Origin: Aedes albopictus
Lineage: Eukaryota; Arthropoda; Insecta; Diptera; Culicidae
Direction of reading: 5' to 3'
DNA length: 64,000 nucleotides
Assembly: GCF_035046485.1 (NCBI RefSeq)
Contig: NC_085136.1
Location: 222,212,853 to 222,276,852, forward strand
In this document: positions 44,780-57,454 of the stretch, piece after piece
Numbering within the stretch: the first letter of the stretch is position 1
Layout of the letters: every line of letters begins with the position of its first letter
Notes under the pieces: generated by a model
Databases searched by the model: none
Told to the model about the DNA's origin: nothing
Seen by the model: only the letters and a program-made list of their open reading frames with translations
Program-made: the position numbers and the translations under genes

Positions 44780-45135
44780 AAGTTTCTGAAAATGGCGTCG
44801 TATTGTGAGTCACCGTCACGAAGAGCCCGCCGGTAACTGAGAGCTCGGTAACGGTTATGACGAGAGCCCGGTAAAACATATTTTTTTACTGGTTGTTCGG
44901 TACTTAATATTACAGAGTTGATTTTTAGTACCGAAAAAAGTGGCAAAAGCAGAACTACTCGGTAGTTTATGATACCGGTATCGGTATTTCATTTTATTTT
45001 ACTGGACATTCAGTAACAATGATTACTGATATCCGAAAAAAACTTGAAACTTAACTGAGCTCTCGGTATTAATTCGCATTTGCTGAGCAAACTCAGTAAA
45101 AAATATTACCGAGCAGAAAGTTGGGTTTTTAGTGT
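44780..45135. other. Repeat-rich DNA with ACTGAGAGCTCGGTA phrases
   Basis: GAGCTCGGTAAC, GAGCCCGGTAAA, TCGGTACTTAATATTAC and ACTGAGCTCTCGGTATT recur through the interval, and TTTTTAGTGTGTAC closes it at 45130. This looks like a degraded TIR element, but the borders are not fixed. Confidence 0.4.
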
Positions 45136-45260
45136 GTACCTTTCGATTCCACATTGGAAGCCGCATGAATTATCCTATTTGTCTTTCAATGATTTCCAAT
45201 TGGATTTATCAAATGCTCAAAAACAACATCTCTTCTCGGCGTTACGTCAAGCAGCGATTA

Positions 45261-45436
45261 GGGGCCGATCATAAACAACGTAGACTTTTTGGGGGGATGG
45301 GGGGGGGGGGGGGGGTGTCTGGCCAAAGTCTACGCTCTATACAAATTTTAAAATTTTTGTATGGACAAAAGTCTTTGAGGGGGGAGGGGGGTCTGAGATG
45401 GCCAAATTTCGGTCTACGTGGTTTATGAACAGCCCC
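45261..45436. mobile_element. GGGGCTGTCC MITE, copy D, TTA target
   Basis: GGGGCCGATCATAAACAACG at the left and CGTGGTTTATGAACAGCCCC at the right, with TTA on both sides (45258-45260 and 45437-45439). TTA duplication fits PIF/Harbinger-type mobilisation. The interior has a G-run at 45300-45315 and TTTTTGTATGG. Confidence 0.8.
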
Positions 45437-45524
45437 TTAGGAAATTGAGTGTTTGTGGGTGCCCCCATGCGGGAGTCTTGCCATGACTTTTGGGGAATCT
45501 CGTAGCAGAAACGCAATTGAGCTA

Positions 45525-45739
45525 GGGTATTGCGCCACTTGGGCGGTGGCTTCTATATTCGTCTATTTTCCACTATAACTCAGTCAATTTTGAACCAATT
45601 GACTTGAAATGTTGTACACGGGTAGATACTATACCTATCTCACCACATTTCAAAAGTTGTGTCAATTGGTTTAAATTTGACTGAGTTATAGTGGAAAACA
45701 GACGAATATAGAAGCCACCGCCCAAGTGGCGCGATTCCC
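45525..45739. mobile_element. 215 bp TA-flanked fold-back MITE
   Basis: GGGTATTGCGCCACTTGGGC at the left is mirrored at the right, with arms of about 90 bp (through TTCTATATTCGTCTATTTTC and ACTATAACTCAGTCAA) and TA at 45523-45524 and 45740-45741. Confidence 0.8.
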
Positions 45740-46189
45740 TAACTCAATGTGGTTTTCCTTCTTATGATTTTGTTCATCACAAGCCTGTTGAGGCTTGTTT
45801 GTATATTTGTATATCTTAGCTGAGAATCCGACTGTGGAACTTTGAATCATTCGATGTGTAACTACCCAGTTTTTTACGCAACTGCGTTTTCGAGTACTCG
45901 GTAAACACTTGATTAGGTGAAACTGGCCTAAGAAGCCTGAATCTTCAGGATGTTCTGTTGTTCTGAACCCGTTGAGGCAAGTAGCGATAGGCTTACTTTA
46001 CGCTTTATGCATTTTTTACAGTGCCCTTTTCAGGGCGCTGTTTGAACCCGTTGTGGTATTGAGCTTTGCAAGGATTTCACGACGATCCTGCAAATGTTCA
46101 ATCTTTGACAGCACAATGTTCACACATCCAACAACAAAGGAAACAGTGCATAAACAAACCGATTAGTCGAAAGAAAACCCCAAAATAAC

Positions 46190-46498
46190 GCTCCGTTACT
46201 GGAAAACTGTAGCGGCGACATCAACCAATGTGTGCTGAAACCGGTGTGCATAATTTGTGGTGGGACAATTTTGTTTGCCTGTGCGCCGTATTTGGCGCAA
46301 GATCGTCAATACCTACGCTTATGCGACTATGTCGACCCTATTCCCTAACCTTCTCTTCCCTATCCCATCCCTTATTTATCCCTTCGCTCTCCCTCAGGTA
46401 AACGATGAATAGGCTCGTATTCATGGCGAAGACACAAATTTCCCAGATGGAGGAGAACGTTCCTCTCGAGCCGACCTACTGATACCTGATACCTGGTT
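46190..46498 (+). mobile_element. Probable 3' end of a non-LTR retrotransposon
   Basis: CCTAACCTTCTCTTCCCTATCCC, GGAGGAGAACGTTCCTCTCG and a terminal TGATACCTGATACCTG microsatellite resemble the 3' UTR and short-repeat tail of mosquito non-LTR elements. No ORF is attached. The clade is not assigned. Confidence 0.4.
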
Positions 46499-47097
46499 CG
46501 ATACTTAGCCTTAATTGGCTACGTTGAGGCGAACTGAATACGATGAATATGTTTTTAACAGCTTGCTCTCAGTACGAAGCTTGTTTTCAGTTTTCCATAC
46601 AAGAAATTCTTGAATGTAAAGTTTAGTGAAATAGAATAAAAAGTTAAATGCAAACTTTTCCACGTCAGGTGTAACTTTCAAAAAAATTTGCTGTGCACGT
46701 AAAAATTATATCAAATTATTTGAGCTATAGTAGAAAGTGCATAAAATAGGCCCTCCTGCTCAAATAGTTCCGCACCCTAGTAACTGAACATTTCACAAAC
46801 TTCAGCGCTAAAAACCGACGTAACACTTAGAACAAATTTCACTGAAAAGCATCGTTAAGAAACCACCACCGGCCAATGGTAATCGTACTGTAAATGGCAG
46901 GACCACCACTTGGTGGTGGTACATAGTGAGCAAACGTCAAGGATCAAAAACGATACCAGCGCCGATAGTGGTCAACTGACCTACTACCGAATATTTGAAT
47001 TAAGAAGGTTTTCGATGGAAGGCGAGTGAAGTGACGTCTGTTTCTCTGTGGCATTACATTCATTCTTATCAATCGTTCAATCCGATCAATTATTTTA
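46499..47097. other. No recognisable gene
   Basis: AT-rich DNA with a short ACCACCACTTGGTGGTGGT palindrome near 46903. Confidence 0.45.
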
Positions 47098-47440
47098 TAC
47101 ATACACACTATTTTTATTTCGCTGAAAACCAGCAAAATTTTGCTGGTTTTTGACAAGCTGTAAATACAGCAATCCATCCAGCAAAATATTTTTGCTGAAT
47201 CTTCAGCAGTGTGTACTGACAGCATATTTTGCTGGTTGACCAGCAATTTTGTCCGCGCTCGGCTCCGGCTGATTTTTTTTGTTTTTTTTTTCATTTTTTC
47301 TGGTTTTATAACTAAATGGTTTACAAGATGGTTTATTCAACCATTTCCAGCTATTCATCAATGATCAAACTAGAATTTGCTGGCTGCGTCTCAGCAATTC
47401 ATTTTGCTGGATGAGAAATTCAAAATTTGGTGTGTATGTA
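47098..47440. mobile_element. TGCTGG-rich MITE
   Basis: TACATACACACTA at the left and TGGTGTGTATGTA at the right are inverted repeats. The interior repeats CCAGCAAAATTTTGCTGG-like phrases many times. Non-coding. Confidence 0.7.
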
Positions 47441-47929
47441 CTCCATTTTATTTTGAGTAAACCATTTCGGTTATAAGTAATTCATACTACATCGTGCGTA
47501 ACTTTTTTAAACGTGTAGATAGTTCTAACCAATAATAGCCCCTTTGTAAATATACAGCACAACCTGTCATTTTCATCAAATTGTTCAATTGTTGACAAGC
47601 TGCATATTTAAAAATTTGAAATGGATCGAAGCCTTCGTATTCGTCAGATAAAACAGCTTGTGAGGAAGAAGAACGAAGTGAGAGTGAAGAAATCGGAAGT
47701 AACAGCGGTTCATCCGGCAGTAAAATTAGTTCATCTGAAAGTGAAGAAAATTGTGAAACGGATGAATATAGCGATCTGTGAGTATTACTAAATGAGATAA
47801 CGTGTGCCTTTTTTAGCTTTTTTGGAGACTGAAAAGTGGAAATACGGTGGTGTTTCATAATTGTCGTCGCGGTTAAATCCCGAAGTTTCCGTACACGCGA
47901 CAAACGATTTTCCTACAAATCCAAACGTG

Positions 47930-48082
47930 AAACCAAACTTCGGACGTAGTGCGTTGGACAGCGGATCTGGTTATCTATCCAGCGCACTAAGCCCATCATA
48001 CGTCTGACGCACGATTAAGGATAAACATTGATCACTGCATGTCAATAATTCCGAATTTCGAATGCACGGTTAAATTTTGCAT
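47930..48082 (+). repeat. CGGACGTAGTGCG repeat, copy 2
   Basis: CGGACGTAGTGCGTTGGACAG through TTTCGAATGCACGG parallels 38356-38510 in the same direction with scattered changes. The two copies lie 9.6 kb apart, on either side of the two minus-strand genes. Confidence 0.7.
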
Positions 48083-48974
48083 CATGACATATTTACTAAG
48101 ACAACTAATCGGTGTTCGAGGTAGGTATTCAAAATGCATAATTTATTTCTGACTTTATTTTGTAATGTTCAAAAACATGACAAAACTAACTTATTTTCAT
48201 CCAGGAAACAAAAAATCATTACTAACTTTTTACCTTTTCTTACCATTTTTTGAAAAGCCAATGCTTAACTATGATTGAGATATTTTTACCATGCAAAACT
48301 TTGTCCAAAAAGAGAAAAAAGAAATTCAATTTTACATTCACTAAAGAAATTTACGTTTTAGTTCTAAGCGCAATTATTGAACGTTTATTTGGAAACTTAG
48401 TGTCAGACAGTCGTGGTGTCTTATGGCGGTAAGCTCCACAGCGTCCTAGACGCCAATCACGTATTATCCTCGATTTTCTCAAGCACCAAACGGTATTATC
48501 CTTGATTTTAATCTGAGATTTAACTTTAGTGCGCCGATTTCGGCGCATTAAAAATAAATCTCGGATTTACAAGAACTGGCTGCGTGCGGAGCACGCCTGC
48601 TACGCAATCATGTTGGGAAAACGTCAGAGCATAATAATCAAAACAAACTGTAGAACAAACTGGAGTTTTTGTGGCGGGCGTAAAGTTAAAATTACGTTTT
48701 AATCGTAAAACGGTATTTTTCGGAGGAAATCCAACTGGACTTGTGGCAACGTTGGAATGTTACTGAATTTCACGATCATTTACCGCTTGAATTGACGGAG
48801 CAACGAAACGAAACTTGTGTATGTTCCCGCCACAGAATTGGAACATCGGCATGGAGATCTCCATCTGCGGCTTGCAGGAGAGGCTTTTGCTTCTTATTCT
48901 TGGCTTAACCTACCCACTGGAACAAAGTCTACTTCTAGTAAAAAATCAACCAGTGAATCAGTGATTTTTTTCGG

Positions 48975-51660
48975 GGATGTCTCCAGGATTTCTATGAATT
49001 GCCGTCGTGTTTTTTTTTGAAGATGTCTCCAGAAATACCATCGCGGATTCTCGCAGGATTTTCTAGGGGGATTCTCCCAGGAATTCCCTCAGAAACTCCA
49101 GAATTTTTTTTCATGATTTTCTTCAAGAACACATTTGGGAATTTTGTCGTGGATTAGAAAAAGATTTTTTTTGGGATTCTCCGCACTGGGAAAAAAAATC
49201 TTCATTCCTTCTATGTGTCCGGGACATGGATTTTTGCAATGGGGGTAAACAAATGTTTTCCATAAGTGCGACTCATACTTTTGATGAGGCACCATACAGC
49301 AGGTACTCATACAATTTAGAGCATATACTATTCATGTGCTAATTTGCCTGCGTAATCGGGTATTGGTTGAATATACTTTGAATGTGGTTTGGCACATGGA
49401 TATTTGCCATTAAGTATGAGGCAATTTTCCTGAGTGCGGGATTCCTTCGCAAATTCCTGTAGCAATTATTCCGGGAATTGCTTCAGCGATGCCTCCAGGG
49501 ATTGCTTCGCAGATGCTTCTAGGGATTTTTAAAAGATTCCTTCATGGTTTTGTTTTTGTTTGTTTTTATCTGTGAGTATCTTCAAGGATTCTTCGTAGTA
49601 ATACTTTCTAGGAAACTCCAGGAAAAGTTTTAAGAATTTCTCTGATTTTTCCAAAGATGCTTCTAGGAAATCCTTTGCAAAATCCGTAAGGAATTTTATC
49701 AAACATTCTTTAAGGAATTTATCTAGGACTCCCCCCGAGGAGTCCTTCGGGAATACCTCCAAGAATACTTTCAAGAGTTCTCCAACTATAACTTCGGGGA
49801 TACCTTCAGAAATTTCGTCGGAGATTCCTTCAGGATTTCTCGAGAAATTTCTTCGGAGATTCTTCCAGAAATTCCTTCAGGGGTTCCATTGAAAATTCCT
49901 GCAATGTTTTCTCTATGACTTCTTTCATATTTTTTTTTTGCAGAAAGACCTACAAAAGTTCCTACTCGGATTGCTTTCAAGAATTCCGTCTGGGATGTTT
50001 CCAAGAATTCATATAATTTTTTACTGGGATTTCTCCACGTACATTTTGGAGTTTGGGGGTTTCTCCAGGAATTTATTCGGGGATTCCTCCACGAACTCAT
50101 TCGGGGATTCATCCAGTAATTCCTTTGGAGATTCCTCCAGGATTTTTTTCAGGGTATCCGCCAGCAATTGTTTCAGGGCTTCCTCAAGGATTTTTTTTTT
50201 TAGGAAATCCTCCAAGAGATCCTTCAGGGTTTTCTTTCGGGAGTTGCTTCAGGGATTCCTCCAGAAATTCCTTCTGGGATGCCTACAGGGATTCCTTCAG
50301 GGATTCCTCCAGCAATTCCTTCAGGGATTCCTCCAGGAATTCCTTCAAGTATTCCTACAGGAATTGCTTCAGGAATTCCTCCAGGAATTTCTTCAGGGAT
50401 TCCTCCAGGAATTTCTTCAGGGATTCCTCCAAGAATTCCTTCAGGGATTCCTTCGGAATTCCTTCAGAGATTCTTCCAGGAATTCCTTCAGAGATTCCTC
50501 CAGGAATTCCTTCAGGGATTCCTCCAGAAATTCATCCAGCGATTCCTTCAAAATTTTCTTCAGGGATTCCTCCAAGAATTCCTTCAGAGATGCCTCCAGG
50601 AATTCCTTCAGGGATTCCTCCAGGAATTCCTTCAGGGATTCCTCCAGGAATTCCTTCAGGGATTCCTACAGGAATTCCTTCAGGGATTCCTACAGGAATT
50701 CCTTCAGGGATTCCTACAGGAATTCCTCCAGGGATTCCTCCAGGAATTCCTCCAGGGATTCCTCCAGGGATTCCTCCAGGAATTCCTCCAGGGATTCCTC
50801 CAGGAATTCCTCCAGGGATTCCTCCAGGGATTCCTCCAGGGATTCCTCCAGGAATTCCTCCAGGGATTCCTCCAGCAATTCCTCCAGGGATTCCTCCAGC
50901 AATTCCTCCAGGAATTCCTCCAGGGATTCCTCCAGGAATTCCTCCAGGGATTCCTCCAGGAATTCCTCCAGGGATTCCTCCAGGAATTCCTCCAGAGATT
51001 CCTCCAGGAATTCCTCCAGGGATTCCTCCAGGAATTCCTCCAGGGATTCCTTCAGGAATTCCACCAGGGATTCCTCCAGGGATTCCTCCAGGAATTCCTC
51101 CAGGAATTCCTCCAGGAATTCCTCCAGGGATTCCTCCAGGAATTCCTCCAGGAATTCCTCCAGGAATTCCTCCAGGGACTCCTCCCAAGAATTTCCTGGG
51201 GATTCCTCCAGTAATTTCTTCGGAGATTCTTCCAAGAATTTCCTCGGGAATTCGTCCAGAAATTCCTTCGGGGATTCCACCAGGAATTGATTCGGGGACT
51301 CCTCCAGGATTTCCTTCAAGGACTTCTCCAAGAATTTCTTCGGGAATTCCTACAAAAATGCTTTCGTAAATTCCTTCGGGAAGATTCTTCCAGGACTTCC
51401 TTCGGGAATTCCTCCAAGAAATTATTCGGGAATTTCTCCAGGATTTTTATTGGAAATTCCTCCAGTATTTTTTTGTACGGAAATTCCTCCAAGAATTTCT
51501 CCAGGAATTCCACAAAGAATTACCTCGGGAATGGCTTTGGGAATTCCTCCAGGTTTTGTTTCGGAAATTCCTTCAGGAATTGCTTCGGGAATTCCTCCAG
51601 GAATTTGAGGGTTCCTCCAAATATTCCTTTGATGATTCCTCCAGAAGCCATCACTGAGGG
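48975..51660. repeat. 24 bp satellite, orientation 1
   Basis: The unit is TCCTCCAGGAATTCCTCCAG followed by GGAT, 24 bp built from two 12 bp halves. It is nearly exact at about 50590-51180 and decays to both sides. Because 24 is a multiple of three and the unit lacks stops, long frames occur in several phases on both strands (for example 49938-51290, 50053-51369 and minus 50532-51188). These are not genes. Confidence 0.9.
49187..49439. mobile_element. MITE inside the satellite
   Basis: CGCACTGGGAAAA at the left is answered by TTTTCCTGAGTGCG at the right. The 250 bp between is unlike the satellite, which resumes as GGATTCCTTCGC. Confidence 0.5.
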
Positions 51661-53995
51661 AATTTTTTGAGGATTCCTTGAGAATTCTCTGAGGAAATTA
51701 CTTAAGAAATTCCGATTAAATTTCTTAAGTAACCGCTGCAAAATTTTTTTGAGTAGTCCCTAAAGGAAAGCCTTGAGGATGTTCTGATGTACTTGAAGAA
51801 TTCGTTAAGTAATGCATGTGGAAATTTCTTATGGATTTTTGAAGACATTTTTTGAGGATCCTTGCCGAAGTTTTATGAAATTTCACTGGGGAAGCATATC
51901 TGGATTCTCTATAATCCTCGGAGGAATATCGGAAGAATTTCTGGAGAAATTTCTTAAGGACTTTCTGGACGAATTCCCGTAGGAATTTCTGGAGAAACTC
52001 TCTGAGGAATTTCAGGAGGAATTTCAAGACAAATTCCCGGAAGAATTTCTGAAAAAAAAATCTGGAACAGTTTCCAGAAGAGTTTTTGGGTGAATTCCTC
52101 GAGGACTTTCTTGAGGAATACATGGCAGAATTTTTGAAGGAATTCCCGGAGGAAATTTGAAGTGAATTTCAAGAGAAAATCCTAGAGGAATTCCCAGAGG
52201 ATTTTCTGAAGGTATTATCGGAGGAATTTCTGGATGTATATCCAAAGAAATTTCTTGAGATATTTCATGAAGAATTTCCGACCAAATTTATGGAAGAACT
52301 TCCTGAGGAACGCCCGGAAAAAATATGGTGGAATTCCCGAATAAATTTCTGAAGGGTTCCTCCTAAGAATTTCTGGAGGAATTTCCGAAGGAATTCCTGG
52401 AAGAATCCGTAAAGTAATTCTTGGAGGAATCTCCGAAGAAATTCCTGGAAGAAACCCCGACGCAAATCCTGGAGAAATGTCCGAAGAAATTCCTGGAGGA
52501 ATCCCCGAACAAATTCCCGTAACCCCGCAGGAATTCCTGGAGGAATATTCCTGAATATAATCCTGGAGAATCCCCTAAGCAATTTTTGGAGGGATTCCCA
52601 AGGAAATTCATGCAGTCATTTCCGAGGAAATTTCCAAAGGAATTCCCAAAGAAATTCCTGGAGATATCCTCGCAGCAATTCGTGGAGGAATTCCCGAAGA
52701 AATTCCTGGAAGAAATTCTTGGAATGATCCTTGAAGGAAGTCCTAGAGAAATCACCGGAGGATCTCCCGAAAAAAAAAATCCTGGAGGAATCCCCAAACA
52801 AATTCCTGGAGGAATCCCCAGAGGAATTTCCGAAGAAATTCAAGGAGGAATTCGTGGAGAAATCACTGCAAGAATATTCCCGAAGAAATTTCTGGAAAAA
52901 ATCCCAAAGATATTTCTGGAGGAATTCCCAAAGAAATTCCTGGAGGAATTCAACCCGGAGTAATTCCCGAAGCAATTCTTGGAGGAATTTCTAAGGAAAT
53001 TCCTGGAGGAATTCCCGAAAAATTTCCTGGAAAAATTTCCAAAGGATTTGCTGGAGGAATTCCCGAAGAAAATCCTGGAGGGATCTCCAAAGAAACTCCT
53101 GGAGGAATGTCCGAAGAAATTCCTGGTGGATTCCCGAAGGAATTCATGGAGGAATTCCCAAATAAATTCCTGGAGGAATTTCCGAAGAAATTCTTGGAGG
53201 AATCCTCGAAGTAATTCCTGGAGAAATTACCGGAAGTTCCTGGAAGAATCCCTGAAGGAATTCCTGGAGGAATATTCCCGAAGATATTGCTGGAGGAAAT
53301 CCCGGATAAATTCTTGGAGGAATTTCTTAAGAAATTCCGAGAGGAATTCTCGAAGAAATTCCTGGAGGAATTTCCGAAGAAATTCTTGGAGGAAATCCTA
53401 AAGGAATTCCTGGAGGAATTTCCAAAGGAAATCCAGGAGAAATGCCCGAATAAATTCCCAGAGGATCTACCGAAGATTTCCCAGAGTAATGTGTTGAGAT
53501 ATTTCCAGGGGATTTTATGGAGTAGTTCTCCAAGCAATTTCTGGACAAATTGCCAGTGAAATTTCTCGAATAATTTCCAGATGAATTCGTGGATAAATTT
53601 CTGGAAGGATAGCCGATGGAATTTTTGAAGGAATTCCAGGCGAAGTTTTAGAAGGAACTCGCGGAGTTTTTTTTCAGGAATAACCGGAGGACCTCCTGCA
53701 GAAATTCTCGGAATAATGTCTAGTTTCCCGACAAAATTCCTCCAAAAATTCACAAAGGATTTTGTGGAGGTTCTCTCGTAGGAATTCCGTTAAGCATTTT
53801 TGAATTGATTCCCGGAAGGATTATTGGAGCAATTTCTTGAGAAATTCCTTTATGGATGCCAGGAGAATTTCGTGGAGGAATTTCCGGAGGCGTTCTTGTA
53901 GGAATGTGTGTTAGTACCTCCGTGAGGATTGTTTGAAGTAATTTCAACGGAAATTTTGACCCACCTGCGTTTCTGCTAGAGAAACCTTACAGAAA
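51661..53995. repeat. 24 bp satellite, orientation 2
   Basis: The same family is read as its reverse complement (AATTCCTGGAGGAATTCC), more diverged than the left half and with no exact core. The turn occurs between about 51660 and 51720. Confidence 0.85.
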
Positions 53996-55684
53996 TTTTG
54001 ATTTGAGGAATCCTTGAACTAATTGAAGAAAATAATCATGGATGAACGTTTCGAGCTACGTACTTCCAAAGAAAATCCTGAAGCAATATGTACTTGAGGC
54101 ACTTTGGTTGAAATTTCACAAAAATATTTTACGGCAAGTTTTGTAATCTCTCGGTGAATAAGGAGGAATTTAGGAATGAGTTTTGTGTAGAGATTTCTGG
54201 CATAATCCACCGAAGCAATGGAAAAAAAATCTGGGAAAGAGCTTCTCGAGGAATCCCGGGTGAAATGTGTTGCACACACAGCCGCCGGGCGGGTTATGTG
54301 GTGCTTTCTGTTTGAACTGGAAAACTGACAGCGGTGGGGCGTCTGATAGTATCCACTTATCCTCGTTGGGTAAATTACGATTGCGTTGTGCATCCAACGC
54401 TCATCGCGAAATTCCTGCCCACCGATCATGGGCCATCACGCAGGAGAAACAAACATTTTTTTGCACGAAAAAAAAAAGAGTAAATAAACACCAGCTGATT
54501 GAATGCTGAAGCTAACTGAATTGATATTTCCAGTGGGGTGACACAGCTGTCAAACTCGGTACATCGCCGCCTCACCCATCATCGTTTTTGGTACGGCGCG
54601 TTTTGGTACCCACTTTCTGGACAGTATACCCTAACTTGCTCCTGATTTTCGGGTGTGTGGCTCGTGTGTTGCTAGTGCTTATTTCGGAAATTATACATTT
54701 CAAGCGAATGTTTTTGATGATTGTTACTACTTTGCACGATATTATAAGTAGCAGCGGGTGTAGCAGCGAAGCAGTGTCTTATGTTTCCAGCGCATTTTTC
54801 CATGAATTAAGCAATCAAAACAAAAACATTGGACGCCATGTTGAATCGAATGTTGGATTCCTGATTTTGGCTCTTCGTCATCCCCCTGGATATTTCCGCG
54901 AGCTGGACAATCACGAGAGAGAAAATGGCTGCGTGCTTTCTTTGTTAAATCCTCTCTTGAAGCTCTTTGGTGCTTACCGAACGGGGTATCAAATTTAATC
55001 TCGGATTTGGTAAATCCCAGATTAAATCGCGGCTAAGACGCGTTGGTGCTTATCACCATTAGTGTCTTTTGAGTTGGTTATTGCTGAACCGCGACTCTGT
55101 TACCAAGTATCAAATTAACAAGATGCTTATGAACCAAGACACCAATAGTTTTGAACATGTTGAACTAAGAGTTGGCATCAAATCCTTCCAACCAAGCTGA
55201 GTTATATGCCCAAATGTCAGGAAATTTGACTCACGAAACCCCCCCCCCCCCCCCCATGACGAAGAGAACAAACCCGCTGATAATACCCTTGGGTCACCCT
55301 ATTATGAAACACATTTTTTTTTTTAATAATCACTTTAGCTCAGGCGAGGAAATCTATTTCGCCAGAAAACCGGTTTTTCTTGAACCACCCTAAGCTTATT
55401 CAGAAAAATACCTCTAGATCGGTCAATTTTAAAGCTACATAAAAAGTGCCTTCAGCAAACTTGCTCAAAATTGATAGGTCTACAACTACTTCGAAGAATG
55501 TATATAGTTATCCTTGCAAATAAAAAAATTTGGTTCCCAATTTATTTGAAAATATGGACCACCCTAACTTTCATGTATATTTAAAAGAGGGCCTTATTTT
55601 TAGGAACAACTTTGAAGAAGACCATATTAAACTAGAAAATCATTTGAAGGAGCTGAATGCATCTTTCCTCGTAAATCTGTTTCG
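53996..55684. other. No recognisable gene
   Basis: An open frame at 54588-54998 (136 residues, hydrophobic N-terminus) has no match I recognise. A block at about 54985-55065 (GCTTACCGAACGG, TTAATCTCGGATTTGG, GACGCGTTGGTGCTTATCAC) resembles an inverted counterpart near 48415-48560. A run of 16 C lies at about 55240. Confidence 0.4.
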
Positions 55685-55689
55685 TGGAC

Positions 55690-56420
55690 CACTGTGCACT
55701 GTCGGAGATTTATGCTGTACTCGGAATAATTCTAGTGTCATGCTACAATCATTTGTCACGCATGAAAAAGTACTGGTCGCGAGAACCGTCGCTTGGAAAT
55801 ATACTGATCAAAGGAACTATGTGTCGTGATCGTTTCAAGTTATTGTTCTCGAAACTGTATTTAAATAATCCAGACAAACCCGTCGATGCCGGAAAACTGT
55901 TTTACTTGGAAAAAGGGTTCCTATTTTCAATTACGCTTTTCAACGTGTTAGATCCAACTGCACATACCAAAGTATTGACGAAATGATGACGAAATTCAAA
56001 GGAAGACTTTCTTTCAAACAATATAATCCGATGAAGCCGATTAAAAGAGCCGTGAAGTCCTGTTACCGGTGTGATGCTCTCACCAGCTACGTATATGACA
56101 TGCAAATCTATTGCGGAAAAGACGTCAAAAAACACAGGTTGCACTCTTGGAGAATCGGTTGTACTTGGTCTGATGAATGCAGTTCCTGCAAGTGACCAGC
56201 ATAAAATGACTAAGTGTTTTGATCGGTTTTTTGTCGACCGTCGAATTATTCAAACAGATCAAATATTGTGCGGTGGGCGCAATACAGAAAAATCGAAAAA
56301 GCCTACCAAAATCAAACAACAAACTCGACAGGTTCGAATCAGACTTTCTGCATAAGGATGGTCTCACGGTTAACCGGTGGCAGGATACAAATGAAGTTTT
56401 GATAGTAAGCAACTGCCACA
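55690..56420 (+). pseudogene. piggyBac-type transposase, frameshifted
   Basis: EIYAVLGIILVSCYNHLSRM with YWSREPSLGN and MCRDRFKLLFSKLYLNN begins the DDE_Tnp_1_7 region. A second frame gives SIDEMMTKFKGRLSFKQY and NPMKPIKR (first catalytic Asp), a third gives TLGESVVLGLMNAV and CFDRFF (second Asp), and a fourth segment ends KDGLTVNRWQDTNEVLIVSN (third Asp). All three catalytic positions are recognisable, but at least three indels separate them. The N-terminal region is poor and no TTAA-flanked ends were found nearby. Confidence 0.85.
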
Positions 56421-56429
56421 CAAACTAAA

Positions 56430-57304
56430 GTACAACGTAAATTTAGTTAATTATCTTTGAAATGAGCCAAAAATAATTAAAATTGAACTATAGATGACGA
56501 AGATAACAACAAATCACTTTTCTATGTTTTACGATAGTGACCCCAAACTTTTGACCGATACATCATATTGAGGGGTGACCCCAAACTTTTGGTCGATGAC
56601 ATCAAGGATTAATTTACTAAATAACTTTTTTCTAGATTTTTTAGCTAAGTTCTGTAAAAAGCAGTTGAAAGCTAATAGAAAATGGGTCATATTACCGCTC
56701 TCATCTTAAAATTTGGTCGACCCAACTTCCAGCGACACTGCCGTAAGTTTATATTCATTTTTTAGAAAATTTGGCAACTTTGGGTTAGGTTTACATACAA
56801 ATTTTTTTGAAAAAGTTTCTTTTAAATCATGTTCAAAGTTTCTTAGACTTATTATCTTTTGAATGAAACCTAGGGTTTTGAAATCGGACGCAAATTGGCC
56901 GAGATATGGGCCTAAAAAAATGACATGTTTTTGAGGGGGTGACCCCAAACTTTTGAACGGGAGTGTATAAACGTAACCCACATCCAAGTTCAGCTTTTAG
57001 AACAACTGGTATGTCAATTATTTCGTTTTTTTTTTTTTAATTTCTGTTGTTCAGGATGTTCTAGGTTGTCTGTGAAGTCTCGAATAAAAAATATATTTCC
57101 ATTTTTCCTTAATAGAGGACTTAATTTACAACAACTTTGCCGAAGACAGTATTTTGTTTTGCTGAATGAGTGAATTTATACAGCCGTTTCTATGTTGGCT
57201 CCAAAGGGTTAAGGCGCTTCACAGATCTTAGCATTAGATCGTTGTTCATGGTCCAATTGGGTAATTATAATGCTGTACATGAAGCAAAGGCTTCTAGATT
57301 ACTA
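56430..57304. other. No recognisable gene
   Basis: AT-rich. GACCCCAAACTTTTG phrases recur at about 56541, 56579 and 56942, suggesting a decayed repeat. No coding signal. Confidence 0.45.
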
Positions 57305-57454
57305 AGGGTCTGTGTCAATTGGCGAATTAAAATTAATTTACACTTAAACTTGACAGTTCGATATTTTTTTCCTTAGGAGAACTGTCAAGTTTAAGTGTTG
57401 AATTGTTAAATTTAAGTAAAAAATAATTTTAATTCGCCAATTGACACAGACCCT
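57305..57454. mobile_element. 150 bp palindromic MITE
   Basis: AGGGTCTGTGTCAATTGGCG at the left is mirrored at the right; the inner arms pair ACTTAAACTTGACAGTT with AACTGTCAAGTTTAAGT around a short loop. The target duplication is unclear. Confidence 0.75.

Noticed and set aside
49938..51369. Long open frames of 300-450 residues ([24 protein letters not shown] types) on both strands
   Set aside because: They are the six-frame translation of a 24 bp satellite whose unit has no stop codon in most phases. All frames are open in the same place and there is no start context, splice signal or non-repeat domain.
54588..54998. A 136-residue plus-strand gene
   Set aside because: No recognisable domain, no introns or conserved context, and the overlapping DNA looks like part of a repeat border.
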